Source: Hymenobacter nitidus
Lineage (GTDB): Bacteria > Bacteroidota > Bacteroidia > Cytophagales > Hymenobacteraceae
Reading direction: 5' to 3'
NCBI RefSeq assembly: GCF_020447315.1
Contig: NZ_JAJADQ010000003.1
Location: 62,001 to 126,000 of the forward strand
DNA length: 64,000 nt
Below are positions 26,051 to 34,892 of the stretch, piece by piece; position 1 is the stretch's first letter; each line of letters starts with the position of its first letter. Both the position numbers and the translations under genes were made by a program. Below the pieces are notes generated by a model that made no database searches, had not been told where the DNA came from, and worked only from the letters and a program-made list of their open reading frames with translations.

Positions 26051-29000
26051 TTAGAAAGAAACGTTCAGGCCGGTGGTGAAAATGCGGGGAATCGGGTACT
26101 GGTAGTTGGTCACTTCGGGGTCGGCCCCGGTGTACTCCTTGCTCTTGATAGTGAAGAAGTTCTGACCCTGCACATACACCCGCACGCCCTGCAGCCTGAT
26201 TTTGCCGACCACCGCCGTAGGCAGCGTATAGCCCAGCTGCACGTTGCGCAGCTTCAGGTAAGAGGCGTTTTCGATGAAGTAGGTCGACGAGCGGCCTTCG
26301 TTGTTGGTATTCAGCAGCGTGGCCGCCGGAATCGTGGAGCCAGCGTTGGCGGGCGTCCAGGCGTCGAGCAGGCGGGTGCCCCAGTTCTCGTTGGAAGCCA
26401 GGGAGGCAAAGTCGGTGCGGAATTTGGCGGCGTTGTAGGCCTCTATCCCCTGCACGCCCTGCAGGAAAATCTGCAGATCGAAGCCCTTGAAACCCGCGCC
26501 CAGGTTGAGGCCGTAGCTGAAGTCGGGCACGCCCTCGGTAATCCAGGTCTGGTCGAAGTTGTCGATTTTGCCGTCGCTGTTCAGGTCCTTATAGCGGATG
26601 CGGCCGGGCGCGGCCCCCACCTGCGTGGGGCCGCCGCTCACCTCGCCGCTGTTCTGGTAGAGCCCATCGGCCACGTAGCCGTACACGGCGTTGATGGAGT
26701 GACCCAGGCGGGTGACGTCCTGGCCGTTGCCGCCGTAGGCATTCACCACTTCGGCCGGCAGCGAGGTCAGCTCGTTGCGGTAGGTCGAGAGGTTGGCGCT
26801 GATGCTGTAGCTCACGCCCACGGGCAGCTCGTTCTGGTAGTTGAGCAGAAACTCCCAGCCCCGGTTCCGGATGGACGCGCCGTTCACGAACTGGTCGCCG
26901 CCCTCGCCTACCACGGCCAGATACGGCAGGTTCACTAGAATATCCTTGCTGTCTTTAACGAAGTAGTCGACCGAGCCCGAGAGCTTATTTTCCAGCAGGC
27001 CGAAGTCGAGGCCGAGGTTGGTTTGGGTGGTCGTTTCCCACTTCAGGCCGGGGTTGGGGCGCTGAAAGCGGCGGTAGCCCGAGGGCAGGTTGGTGTCGTT
27101 GCCGTAGATGTCGTAGGCCGTGCCCCGGTCGTACTCAAAGTTGGGGTCGATGGAGCCCAGCAGTGACTGGTACAGGCCGCGGGAGGCGAAGTTGGCAATG
27201 TCCTGGTTGCCGGTCTGCCCCCAGCCGGCGCGCAGCTTCAGGTCGGATAAATACGGGGCCTTGTCGCGCACGAAGCTTTCCTCGCTCAGGCGCCAGCCCG
27301 CCGACACGGCCGGAAACACGCCGAAGCGGTTGTCCTGCCCGAAGCGCGACGACCCGTCGCGGCGCAGCGTGGCCGACAGCAGGTACCGGTCGGCAAAGGA
27401 GTAGTTGACCTTGGCGAAGGTGGACGCCAGGCGGTAGGCCGTGGCCCCGCCGCCGTTGTCCTTGTTGGCGGCACCCGCGTCGAGGTAGGCGTAGTCGGGG
27501 TCTTCGCTGGCGAAGTTGGTGCGCGAGGCGTAGCTGCTCTCGTCGTAGGCGCTGATGCGCTCGGCCCCAGCCAGCAGGTCGAGCTGGTGCTTGTCGGCCA
27601 GCAGCACGCTGTAGTTCAGCGTATTCTGCCACACCCAGTTACCCCAGAACCGCTCGTTGTTGGTCACGCGGTTGTTTTGCTCCGACAGGTAGCCGGCCTT
27701 GTAGGTTTTGTAGATCTGGCGGAAGCGGTAGATGCTGTAGTCGATGCCGAAGCTGGAGCGCAGGTGCAGGCCCTTGAGGATTTCGGCGTCGGCAAACACG
27801 TTGCCGAAAGCCCGGCCCGTATTCGAGCGGTTTTGCTGGTTGTCGGTCAGCAGGCGCACGGGGTTGTCCCGGTCGCTCATGCCGGCTACGGGTCCGCCCC
27901 AGCCTACCCCATCCACGGTGTGTACCGGCACGATGGACGGCAACTGCGTGGTCCGGTCGCGCACCAGGTTCAGGTCAAACTCGGCCCGCTCGGACTTCAC
28001 GATGGTCAGGTTTTCCCCGATTTTCAGCTTGCCTTCCAGGAAGTTGTAGTCCGAGTTCAGACGGGCCGTGAAGCGGTCCAGGCCGCTGTACTTCAGCGTG
28101 CCGTTGTTGTTGTAGTAGTTCACCGAAAACAACGCCCCACCCCGCTCCCCGCCGCTGCTCACGTCCAGGTTATAGCTCTGAATCAGGGCGTTCTGCTGGG
28201 TTTCCTTAAACCAGTCGGTATCAGCGGCCCGCATGGTTTTGTCGGCGTCGATAAACTCGGTGGTGCCCACGCCATCTAGCACGGGCTGGCCGTTGGGGCC
28301 CTGGCGGGTCTGGAAAATGTAGTAGGGCAGACTGGGCGTGCCGCCGTCGTTGGTTTTGGCCTGCCAGTACACCCGGCCGTAGTCCAGGGTGTTGAGCAGC
28401 TTGATGTTGGGCCCGGGCGTCTGGACGGTGAAGAAGGTCGAGAAGTTAACCCGGGTGGCACCCTTCTTGGCCTTTTTGGTCGTGATAATGATAACGCCGT
28501 TGCCGGCCCGGGAGCCGTAGATGCTGGCCGCCGACGCGTCCTTGAGCACCTGAATGCTCTCGATGTCGTTCTGGTTGATCTGGTTGATGCCTTCCTTGGT
28601 CGGGATGCCATCGATGACGTAGAGTGGGTCGTTGTTGCCCAGCGTGCCGATGCCGCGGATGCGCACGGTGGCCGTGCTGCCCGGCGCCCCGTCGGTCGTG
28701 ATTTGCACGCCCGGCACACGGCCCTGCAGGTTGCGGGTCACGTCGTTGGAAGCCATGTCCTTGATGTCGGCGGTCTTGATGACGGCTACGGCCCCGGTCA
28801 GGTCGGCCTTGCGCTGCACCTGATAGCCGGTCACGACCACTTCGTCGAGGGCCTTGGTGTCGGGGGCCAGCCGGATGCTCAGGTCGGTACTGGTGCCCAC
28901 GGCTACTTCCTGGGTCAGGAATCCCACCGAGGACACGACCAGCGTGGCATTGTCGGGCACGGTGAGGGTGAAGCGGCCGTCGGGGTCGGTGGAGACGCCG

Positions 29001-29212
29001 TTGGTAGTGCCCTTCACCACGACCGTCACGCCGGGCATTCCCTCGCCTTTATCGTCGGTGACGCGGCCACTGATTTTGGTATCGGCGGGCTGGGCGGCAC
29101 GGGGTGCGGCGCCGGGCTCGGCGGCGTAGGCGGGCACCGCGGCAGCCAGCGGCAGGGCCGTGAGCAGCGTCGCGGCCACGGCCCGGCGCAGGGTGAATAG
29201 TCGTTGTGTCAT
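26051..29212 (-). CDS. susC: SusC/RagA-family TonB-dependent outer membrane transporter
   Basis: The 1053-residue protein starts at ATG 29212 (MTQRLFTLRRAVAATLLTAL, signal peptide). The reading from 29332 adds 40 unlikely residues. Next come a carboxypeptidase-regulatory-like domain (KISGRVTDDKGEGMPGVTVV), a TonB-box region (LDEVVVTGYQ), a plug with VRIRGIGTLGNNDPLYVIDG and ASIYGSRAGNGVIIITTKK, and a C-terminal beta-barrel ending in FTTGLNVSF. It is the first gene of the fructan operon and probably forms the SusCD importer. Confidence 0.95.
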   Translation of the reverse strand: MTQRLFTLRRAVAATLLTALPLAAAVPAYAAEPGAAPRAAQPADTKISGRVTDDKGEGMPGVTVVVKGTTNGVSTDPDGRFTLTVPDNATLVVSSVGFLTQEVAVGTSTDLSIRLAPDTKALDEVVVTGYQVQRKADLTGAVAVIKTADIKDMASNDVTRNLQGRVPGVQITTDGAPGSTATVRIRGIGTLGNNDPLYVIDGIPTKEGINQINQNDIESIQVLKDASAASIYGSRAGNGVIIITTKKAKKGATRVNFSTFFTVQTPGPNIKLLNTLDYGRVYWQAKTNDGGTPSLPYYIFQTRQGPNGQPVLDGVGTTEFIDADKTMRAADTDWFKETQQNALIQSYNLDVSSGGERGGALFSVNYYNNNGTLKYSGLDRFTARLNSDYNFLEGKLKIGENLTIVKSERAEFDLNLVRDRTTQLPSIVPVHTVDGVGWGGPVAGMSDRDNPVRLLTDNQQNRSNTGRAFGNVFADAEILKGLHLRSSFGIDYSIYRFRQIYKTYKAGYLSEQNNRVTNNERFWGNWVWQNTLNYSVLLADKHQLDLLAGAERISAYDESSYASRTNFASEDPDYAYLDAGAANKDNGGGATAYRLASTFAKVNYSFADRYLLSATLRRDGSSRFGQDNRFGVFPAVSAGWRLSEESFVRDKAPYLSDLKLRAGWGQTGNQDIANFASRGLYQSLLGSIDPNFEYDRGTAYDIYGNDTNLPSGYRRFQRPNPGLKWETTTQTNLGLDFGLLENKLSGSVDYFVKDSKDILVNLPYLAVVGEGGDQFVNGASIRNRGWEFLLNYQNELPVGVSYSISANLSTYRNELTSLPAEVVNAYGGNGQDVTRLGHSINAVYGYVADGLYQNSGEVSGGPTQVGAAPGRIRYKDLNSDGKIDNFDQTWITEGVPDFSYGLNLGAGFKGFDLQIFLQGVQGIEAYNAAKFRTDFASLASNENWGTRLLDAWTPANAGSTIPAATLLNTNNEGRSSTYFIENASYLKLRNVQLGYTLPTAVVGKIRLQGVRVYVQGQNFFTIKSKEYTGADPEVTNYQYPIPRIFTTGLNVSF

Positions 29213-29383
29213 GGGAATTGAGGATGAGGAAGAGGCAGGTAAAAACGCGGAGCCGGTCCGGGTTCCGGGGCCCGCCGCAAACGTTTGCCGGGAGCAGACC
29301 ACCACCGGCTTGGCCACCGGGCTTCGACCCAAAGGTGGGGTGCAAACGGTTGCGGGAGCTTCCTCTATTCGTTCAAAGAATTG

Positions 29384-29508
29384 CAGAATTGATTCATTTC
29401 CGCAAAATCACACAAACACCTTATAACCAATAAATTAATGATCAATACCAAGCCTTGTCAAACGCCCGACTTTCAGAATTGATACCTGTTTTCAAGAATT
29501 GATACATG
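29384..29508. promoter_or_regulatory. Direct repeats upstream of susC, probable regulator sites
   Basis: The 392-bp interval 29213-29604 holds no gene. In its AT-rich part AGAATTGAT occurs at 29385-29393, 29475-29483 and 29495-29503. The last two copies continue to AGAATTGATAC and are 20 bp apart, about two helical turns, as expected for an AraC-type DNA-binding domain. The neighbouring hybrid two-component protein is the obvious candidate to bind them and activate susC. Confidence 0.6.
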
Positions 29509-29536
29509 CCTGAAATGCCCGTCTGGACGAAAAACT

Positions 29537-29581
29537 AAAAAGCTAGTGCCCCTCCTCAGATGAGGAGGGGCACTAGCTTTT
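29537..29581 (-). terminator. Strong intrinsic terminator of the sensor-regulator gene
   Basis: Perfect 21-bp arms (AAAAGCTAGTGCCCCTCCTC... and its complement) with a 3-base loop lie 24 bases past the regulator stop, with A/T runs on both sides. Confidence 0.85.
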
Positions 29582-29604
29582 AATCTTGTAGAGTAGCCTC
29601 TCTC

Positions 29605-32412
29605 CTACCCGGCCGTGGTGTGCAGGGCCCGGAACTCGGAGGGCGACACCTGGTAGCGGGCCTTGAAGCTGGTGGAGAAATACGAGGGCGAGGAGAAGCC
29701 CAGCTGATAGGCCACTTCGGCAATGGTCAGGTCGTCGGTGAGCAGCAGCTGCCGGGCCTTGGTCAGGCGCACGCCCTGGATGAAGTCGGTGACGCCGGTG
29801 CCGAGCACGGCCTTGACTTTGCGGTAGAGCTGCACCCGCGAGATGCCCAGACTGCGGGCCACGTCTTCCACCGAAAGGTCGGAGCGCGACACGTTGGCTT
29901 CGACAATAGCGGTGAGGTCGGCCAGGAACTTCTGGTCGACGCGCTGGGGGGCTACCGTAACGGTATCGGTGCTCAGCTCGCGGCGGAAATGCTCGCGCTG
30001 CCGGTCGCGGTTGGCCAGCAGGGTACGCAGGCTTTCGAGCAGAAACGTGGGATTAAAGGGCTTGGTCAGGTAGAGGTCGGCGCCGGCCTGCACGCCTTCC
30101 ACCTGCTGCTCGGGGGCATTGCGGGCCGTGAGCAGCACGATGGGAATGTGGCTGGTGCGCCAGTCGCCCTTGAGCTGGGCCACCACTTCCAGGCCGCTGA
30201 TTTCGGGCAGCATCACGTCGCACACAATCAGGTCGGGAATGGTTTCGGCGGCCAGGCGCAGGCCGGTGGCGCCGTCCAGCGCCGTGTCGACCTGGAAGTG
30301 GGGCTGCAGCTTCTGGGTCAGGAAGGCATTGACGTCGGGGTTGTCCTCGATGACGAGCACCAGCGCTTCGCGGGTGGCGCCGGTAGGCAGCGGGGCGTCC
30401 TCGGGGCGGCGGGGCAGCCCTTCGTCGATGGCCAGGGCCGGCACGGGCAACGGCACGGCTTCGTTCGACCGCAGCTCCTGGGGTAGCTCCAGCGGCAGCG
30501 TCACGACAAAGGTGCTGCCCTGCCCGGGCTGACTGGTGAAGGTGAGCTGGCCCAGGTGCAGGCGCGTAAGGCCCAGGGCCAAAGCCAGGCCCATACCCGA
30601 GCCCTTGGCCGTGGACTGGTTGCCCTGGTAAAACCACTCGAAGATGTGGGCCCGGTCCTGCTCACTGATGCCCCGGCCCGAGTCTTCCACACTGATGCGC
30701 ACTACGTTGTCGACGGGCACGGCCTGGATGCTGACGCTGATCTGGCCCCGCTCGGGGGTGAACTTGAGGGCGTTGGAAAGCAGGTTGAAAAAGACTTTGT
30801 CCAGAATATTGCCGTCGAACCAGAGGCGGATGACGGGCTCGGCGGGCAGGAAGCGTAGACTGATGCCGCGCTGCCGGGCGGGCTTTTCGAACACGTCCAT
30901 GATTTCGCGCACAAACGAAACCAAGTTGCCCTCGGTGGCCCGCACCGGCATCTTGCCCACGTCGATTTTGCGGAAGTCCATGAGCTGGTTGACGAGCTGC
31001 AAGAGGCGCTGGGCGTTGCGGCGCACCAGGCTCAGGTCGTGGCGGTGGGCGGCGGGCAGGTCGGGGGCACCGGTCAGCATTTCCTCCACCGGGCCCAGAA
31101 TCAGCGTGAGCGGAGTGCGCAACTCGTGCGAGAAGTTGGTAAAGAAGCGCAGCTTGGCCTCCGTTTCGACCCGGGCCCGCTCGGCGAAGTCCTGAATCTG
31201 GTTGCGCTGCTGGCGGATTTCCTCGTTCTGGCCTTCGAGCTGCTGATTGATGCGCCGGTTGACGCGGAAGGCCCGAAACGCCACCGCCCCCAGCACGGCC
31301 GCCCCAAGCAGGGCGGCGGCCAGCACGTAGAGCACCGTTTGCTGGCTGGCGTAGGTGTCGCGCTGCTGCTGCAAAAGCTGCTGCTGGCGCTGAATATCCT
31401 GCTGCTGGCTGCCCAGCTTCTCGGTTTGCAGCTTCATGGTCAGCGCGTTGGTCGAGTCGATGACCATCGTACCGAGGATGTTTTCCTTGTCGTAGGGCTG
31501 GCGGCGCAGGATTTTCAGGGCCGTGCGAATGGCTTCCTCGCCCCCGGGTGAGTAGAGCAGCGTGGCCGTGATGATGCCGTCCTGCACCAGCTGAATCCCG
31601 CCGCGCATACCGGGCAGGCCATCCACCCCCACGATTTTTACCTGATTCTGGCGGCCCAGCTGCTTACAAACCTGGTAAGCGCCCAGGGCCACCCGGTCGT
31701 TGTGAGCAAAAATCAGGTCGACTTCGGGGTGGGCTTGCAGCACGGCGGGCAGGCGCTCCAGCACCGAGGGCCGCTCCCAGTTGCTGTTCACCTGGGCCAC
31801 GAGCTGCACGCCGGGGTAAGCCTTTAGGGCCTGCACGAAGCCCCGGTGCCGGTCGAGGGCCGGCGATGAGCCGGGCGCGCCCAGCACTTCCAGCACCTGT
31901 CCGCGCTGCTTGAGCAGGGAGGCGGCGTAGTGGCCAGCGGTTTGGCCCACTTCCACGTTGTTGCCGCCCACGTAGGCCGTGTAGAGCCGGGAAGTGGTGC
32001 GGCGGTCCAGAATCACGACCGGAATGCCGCGGTTGTAGACTTCCTCCACGATGGGCGTGACGGGCTCGGCCTCGTTGGCCGACACAATCAGCAGGTCGAT
32101 GCCCTGGCGGAGCAGCTCCTTGATCTGCTGTTCCTGCAGGGCACTGTTGTACTTGGCGTCCTTGATGGTAAAGCTAACCTCGGGGTAAAAGCTCAGCTCC
32201 TTTTTCATACCCGCCAGCATAGCCTGCCGCCAGGCGTCGCCGTTGGTGCACTGCGAGAAGCCGATGCGGTACTTGGGCGGCGGGGCCGAGTGGGTGCAGC
32301 CCGTGAGCAGCGCCAGCACCAGTACTACCAGGCCCACTAATTCCTGCCCGTGCCGCGCCAGCACGGAGCGGCCGGCTTGGGTAGAGTGGCCGGAGAAGGT
32401 AAAGTTGGGCAT
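29605..32412 (-). CDS. Hybrid two-component system with periplasmic sugar-binding sensor domain
   Basis: The 935-residue one-protein sensor-regulator starts at ATG 32412. It has a first hydrophobic segment near residues 15-38, and a type I periplasmic-binding-protein domain (about 45-320, RIGFSQCTNGDAWRQAML, VVILDRRTTSRLYTAYVGGN). A second membrane segment (about 357-382), a HisKA domain with the phosphorylated His in FSHELRTP (about 427) and an ATPase domain follow. Then come a receiver domain with Asp in VCDVMLPE (about 732) and an AraC DNA-binding domain (820-935). Known relatives with this sensor type, such as Bacteroides BT1754, sense fructose. Here it lies next to a fructan locus, so control of susC is very likely. 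Confidence 0.95.
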   Translation of the reverse strand: MPNFTFSGHSTQAGRSVLARHGQELVGLVVLVLALLTGCTHSAPPPKYRIGFSQCTNGDAWRQAMLAGMKKELSFYPEVSFTIKDAKYNSALQEQQIKELLRQGIDLLIVSANEAEPVTPIVEEVYNRGIPVVILDRRTTSRLYTAYVGGNNVEVGQTAGHYAASLLKQRGQVLEVLGAPGSSPALDRHRGFVQALKAYPGVQLVAQVNSNWERPSVLERLPAVLQAHPEVDLIFAHNDRVALGAYQVCKQLGRQNQVKIVGVDGLPGMRGGIQLVQDGIITATLLYSPGGEEAIRTALKILRRQPYDKENILGTMVIDSTNALTMKLQTEKLGSQQQDIQRQQQLLQQQRDTYASQQTVLYVLAAALLGAAVLGAVAFRAFRVNRRINQQLEGQNEEIRQQRNQIQDFAERARVETEAKLRFFTNFSHELRTPLTLILGPVEEMLTGAPDLPAAHRHDLSLVRRNAQRLLQLVNQLMDFRKIDVGKMPVRATEGNLVSFVREIMDVFEKPARQRGISLRFLPAEPVIRLWFDGNILDKVFFNLLSNALKFTPERGQISVSIQAVPVDNVVRISVEDSGRGISEQDRAHIFEWFYQGNQSTAKGSGMGLALALGLTRLHLGQLTFTSQPGQGSTFVVTLPLELPQELRSNEAVPLPVPALAIDEGLPRRPEDAPLPTGATREALVLVIEDNPDVNAFLTQKLQPHFQVDTALDGATGLRLAAETIPDLIVCDVMLPEISGLEVVAQLKGDWRTSHIPIVLLTARNAPEQQVEGVQAGADLYLTKPFNPTFLLESLRTLLANRDRQREHFRRELSTDTVTVAPQRVDQKFLADLTAIVEANVSRSDLSVEDVARSLGISRVQLYRKVKAVLGTGVTDFIQGVRLTKARQLLLTDDLTIAEVAYQLGFSSPSYFSTSFKARYQVSPSEFRALHTTAG

Positions 32413-32620
32413 GGAGCAGAACTGAGCAGGCAAAGCTAAAAAGCCCGACAAGCTTTCGGCTCATCAGGCTTGCGGAAGCAGCACTAAGGTACGCAGTTCC
32501 GCTGAGCGGGTGTTTGGAAAGGCTAGCGGGGTGACGCGGGGGAGCATCCGGGGAATCAGAAGTCTTAAAATCCCGGTCGTACTACTGGGTGGAGTATTTC
32601 CCCGTCGTGCGCCCGGGGAA

Positions 32621-33241
32621 CTAGTCATGCAGGCCCTTGCCCTTCAGGATGTGCGGGGTGTGTTTGGCAACCCTCGCGGCGCGGGTTTTGGCTTGCTTGG
32701 GCGCGGCAAAGTAGAGCAGGTAGCCGCGCTGCCGGCCGGGGCTTAGGGTGTGGAAAGCGGCTTTCAGTGAAGCATTCGTATCCAGGGCAGCTTGCAGCTC
32801 CTCGGGCACGGGGAACTCCGAGGTGGGTTTGCGCGTGACTTTGCGGCCCGCCTTTTCCACCTCTACAGCCTCCCGGATATAGGCTTGCAGCACGGCTTGC
32901 CGCTGCTGAATCTGCCGGCCGTCGGTGAAGCGGATCTGGCGGGCGGCCTGCACGTTCTGGGTTTGCTGCACCAGCAGGCCGCTGGGGTCGCTCAGCAAAG
33001 CGCCGTTGAAGAAGTTGAGGGCGCAGTAGTCCTTGAAGGCGTGAATCAGCACCACGTTCTTGCGTTGGAAGGTGTAGCAGGGCACGCCCCATTTCACTTC
33101 CTCCGTGAGGCCGCAGCTGAGCACCAGGGCCCGTAACTCGCGCAGCTCGTGCTGCCAGGTAACAACGCTGCACGCCGGGGTGCCGACCAGGGCGCACCGC
33201 CCGCAGCCATCCGTGAAATAAAAGTCAACCGTCGGAGCCAT
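32621..33241 (-). CDS. YdeI/OmpD-associated family protein (DUF1801 + OmdA)
   Basis: The 206-residue protein has an N-terminal DUF1801-like part (ELRALVLSCGLTEEVKWGVP, VVLIHAFKDYCALNFFNGAL) and a C-terminal YdeI/OmdA part (PVPEELQAALDTNASLKAAF, SPGRQRGYLLYFAAPKQAKT). The family has been linked to bacteriocin protection, but the activity is not known. It starts 5 bases after the DoxX gene and is the last gene of the ArsR operon. Confidence 0.85.
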   Translation of the reverse strand: MAPTVDFYFTDGCGRCALVGTPACSVVTWQHELRELRALVLSCGLTEEVKWGVPCYTFQRKNVVLIHAFKDYCALNFFNGALLSDPSGLLVQQTQNVQAARQIRFTDGRQIQQRQAVLQAYIREAVEVEKAGRKVTRKPTSEFPVPEELQAALDTNASLKAAFHTLSPGRQRGYLLYFAAPKQAKTRAARVAKHTPHILKGKGLHD

Positions 33242-33246
33242 GGGGG

Positions 33247-33630
33247 TTACTGGTTAAGGGTCGGAATTCTGCTGTCGGCGGGGCGGGAATACCACGACAC
33301 GACCGTCAGGGCCAGGAGCAGCAGCGACGGAAATAGCGTACTAGCGGGTTTGTGGGCGGCCAGGTGGGAAACGATGGCGCCCGTCATGGAGAAGAAAAAG
33401 CCGGCGTAGGCCCACTCTTTCAGCAAGGGAAACCGGGGTGCCAGCAGGGCCACCACGCCCAGAACCTTCCAGATCCCCAGCAGCGGGGGCAGGTAGAACG
33501 GGTAGCCCAGGTTAGCCATAAAGTCCGTTTCCGCCGGGTTGTTGGCGACCTGCGCCAGCCCCGCAGACAGCATGCCCAGGGCCAGCCAGCCGGTCGCAAC
33601 CCAATAGATACGCTTGGCTTGCTTGGTCAT
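33247..33630 (-). CDS. DoxX-like family membrane protein
   Basis: The 127-residue protein has four predicted membrane segments and the sequence LGYPFYLPPLLGIWKVLGVV followed by LLAPRFPLLKEWAYAGFFF, the core of DoxX-like proteins. Function in this subgroup is unknown. It lies in a tight operon with the SRPBCC and ArsR genes, a common arrangement in this phylum. Confidence 0.9.
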   Translation of the reverse strand: MTKQAKRIYWVATGWLALGMLSAGLAQVANNPAETDFMANLGYPFYLPPLLGIWKVLGVVALLAPRFPLLKEWAYAGFFFSMTGAIVSHLAAHKPASTLFPSLLLLALTVVSWYSRPADSRIPTLNQ

Positions 33631-33636
33631 GGCGCG

Positions 33637-34104
33637 TTATTTTAAAGGGCGTACTACGTCTTCCAGGCGGTTGTGAGCCATGTTCAGGCCCTTGGCAAAG
33701 GGCAGTTGTAGTTGCTGATTTCGTTGCGCCACCGACCGGTAGACGATATGCATGCGGAGCCGGCTCGTGTCGTTGGGCAGGGCCTCAAACTCCAGGAATT
33801 CCAGCTGGGGACCAAACGGGGTGTTTTCCATTTCAAAGGTGCGGGTGATTTTCTGGTCGGGGATGAACTCGTGGATAACGCCCCCGGCCCGAAATACCAC
33901 GTTGCCCTGCGCATCGGTGGTTTCGAACTGCCAGCTGCCGTGCCGTTTGCTTTCGAGCTTCAGCACTCGGGTCCCCATCCACTGCGCAATGATTTCGGGG
34001 TCGGTGTAGGCCGTAAACAGCAAGGCCCGCGGCACGTCGAAGTCTCTGGTGATGACGAGGTCCTGTTGGCCGTCTTCCGCGTGGATTTTCGTTTTCAACT
34101 CCAT
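33637..34104 (-). CDS. SRPBCC/AHSA1-family protein
   Basis: ATG 34104 gives a 155-residue protein (MELKTKIHAEDGQQDLVITR). It has the typical LLFTAYTDPEIIAQWMG turn and C-terminal helix (LPFAKGLNMAHNRLEDVV) of START-like AHSA1 domains, which hold hydrophobic ligands in a cavity. The ATG is 3 bases after the ArsR stop, so translation is probably coupled. The longer reading from 34287 overlaps the ArsR gene and is rejected. Confidence 0.9.
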   Translation of the reverse strand: MELKTKIHAEDGQQDLVITRDFDVPRALLFTAYTDPEIIAQWMGTRVLKLESKRHGSWQFETTDAQGNVVFRAGGVIHEFIPDQKITRTFEMENTPFGPQLEFLEFEALPNDTSRLRMHIVYRSVAQRNQQLQLPFAKGLNMAHNRLEDVVRPLK

Positions 34105-34106
34105 AA

Positions 34107-34445
34107 TTACCGGGGGTCTTTTGGCGGGTTGGCCTGGCGCTCTTTCAGAATAGTTTCCAGCTTGTTGAACCGGTCGTCCCACATCTGGCGGAAGGGCTCG
34201 ATGAAGTCGGCTATTTCTTTCATCCGACTCGGGTTCAGGTGGTAGTAGATTTCCCGGCCGGTTTGCTCCTGCTTCAGCAGCTCGCACTCGGTCAGGATTT
34301 GCAGGTGCTTCGAGACGGTGGGCCGGGCCGTGTCGAAGCTGGCGGCAATGGCCCCAGCCGAGAGAGATTGGGAGGCCAGCAGCAGCAGAATAGCCCGGCG
34401 GGTGGGGTCGGCTATGGCCTGGAAAGCGTCTCGTCGTAGATTCAT
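34107..34445 (-). CDS. ArsR-family winged-helix repressor
   Basis: The 112-residue protein (from [20 protein letters not shown]) has the ArsR winged helix with [25 protein letters not shown] as recognition region and [20 protein letters not shown] as the wing. No metal-binding cysteines in the usual ELCVC form are present, so it probably senses something other than metal. It heads the four-gene operon ArsR-SRPBCC-DoxX-YdeI. ATG 34460 five codons upstream is an alternative start. Confidence 0.9.
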   Translation of the reverse strand: MNLRRDAFQAIADPTRRAILLLLASQSLSAGAIAASFDTARPTVSKHLQILTECELLKQEQTGREIYYHLNPSRMKEIADFIEPFRQMWDDRFNKLETILKERQANPPKDPR

Positions 34446-34599
34446 CGTGTAGCTATACAAGTATACACGTAGCCATTTGACTACGCAAATCTTTGGCAGC
34501 TTTTTTAGCTGCCCGCCCCGGCAGCTGGCACAAGGAGTTACAGACTTGCCCTAGGCTATTGCCCTTACACTCGGCCGCGGCATAGCTGAAACATAGCTT

Positions 34600-34831
34600 T
34601 ACGTGGTTAAAGCGAAGTCTTGGAAGACCGAGGCGAAGCCTTAAAAAAGCAGAACACCGTCTTGACGACTCGCGGCGAAGCCTTAGCTGACTGGAGCTTA
34701 AGCTTCGGTGACTGCGGCATAGGCTTGGACGATTGAGGCCAAGGCTTGAAGCATCGAGGCATAGCCTTGGAGCATTCGGGGTATAGGCTTTGACGATTGG
34801 GGCGAAGTCTTAGCGCATAGGGGCGTAGGCT
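34600..34831. repeat. Array of eleven degenerate 21-bp tandem repeats
   Basis: Eleven units start at 34600, 34621, 34642, 34663, 34684, 34705, 34726, 34747, 34768 (22 bp), 34790 and 34811. The rough consensus is TGGACGATTGAGGCGAAGGCT; the end AAG(T/C/G)CT or TAG(C/G)CT is the most constant. It lies between the ArsR start and the rtcB terminator, facing the latter on the plus strand. The 447-bp interval 34446-34892 holds no gene I would call; a minus-strand ORF across it only reflects the 7-codon period. Confidence 0.8.
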
Positions 34832-34840
34832 TGGCATTTG

Positions 34841-34882
34841 AAGCAAAAAAAGAGGCCCCGGATGGGGCCTCTTTTTTTGCTT
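34841..34882. terminator. Strong bidirectional terminator after the second rtcB
   Basis: Perfect 19-bp arms (AAGCAAAAAAAGAGGCCCC and complement) with loop GGAT and A7/T7 runs lie 11 bases past the rtcB stop. It can also stop plus-strand transcripts that cross the 21-bp repeat array. Confidence 0.9.
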
Positions 34883-34892
34883 AGCAATCGGC

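Noticed and set aside
34600..34831. CRISPR array
   Set aside because: There are no constant repeats separated by unique spacers, the period is 21 bp and no cas genes are present.
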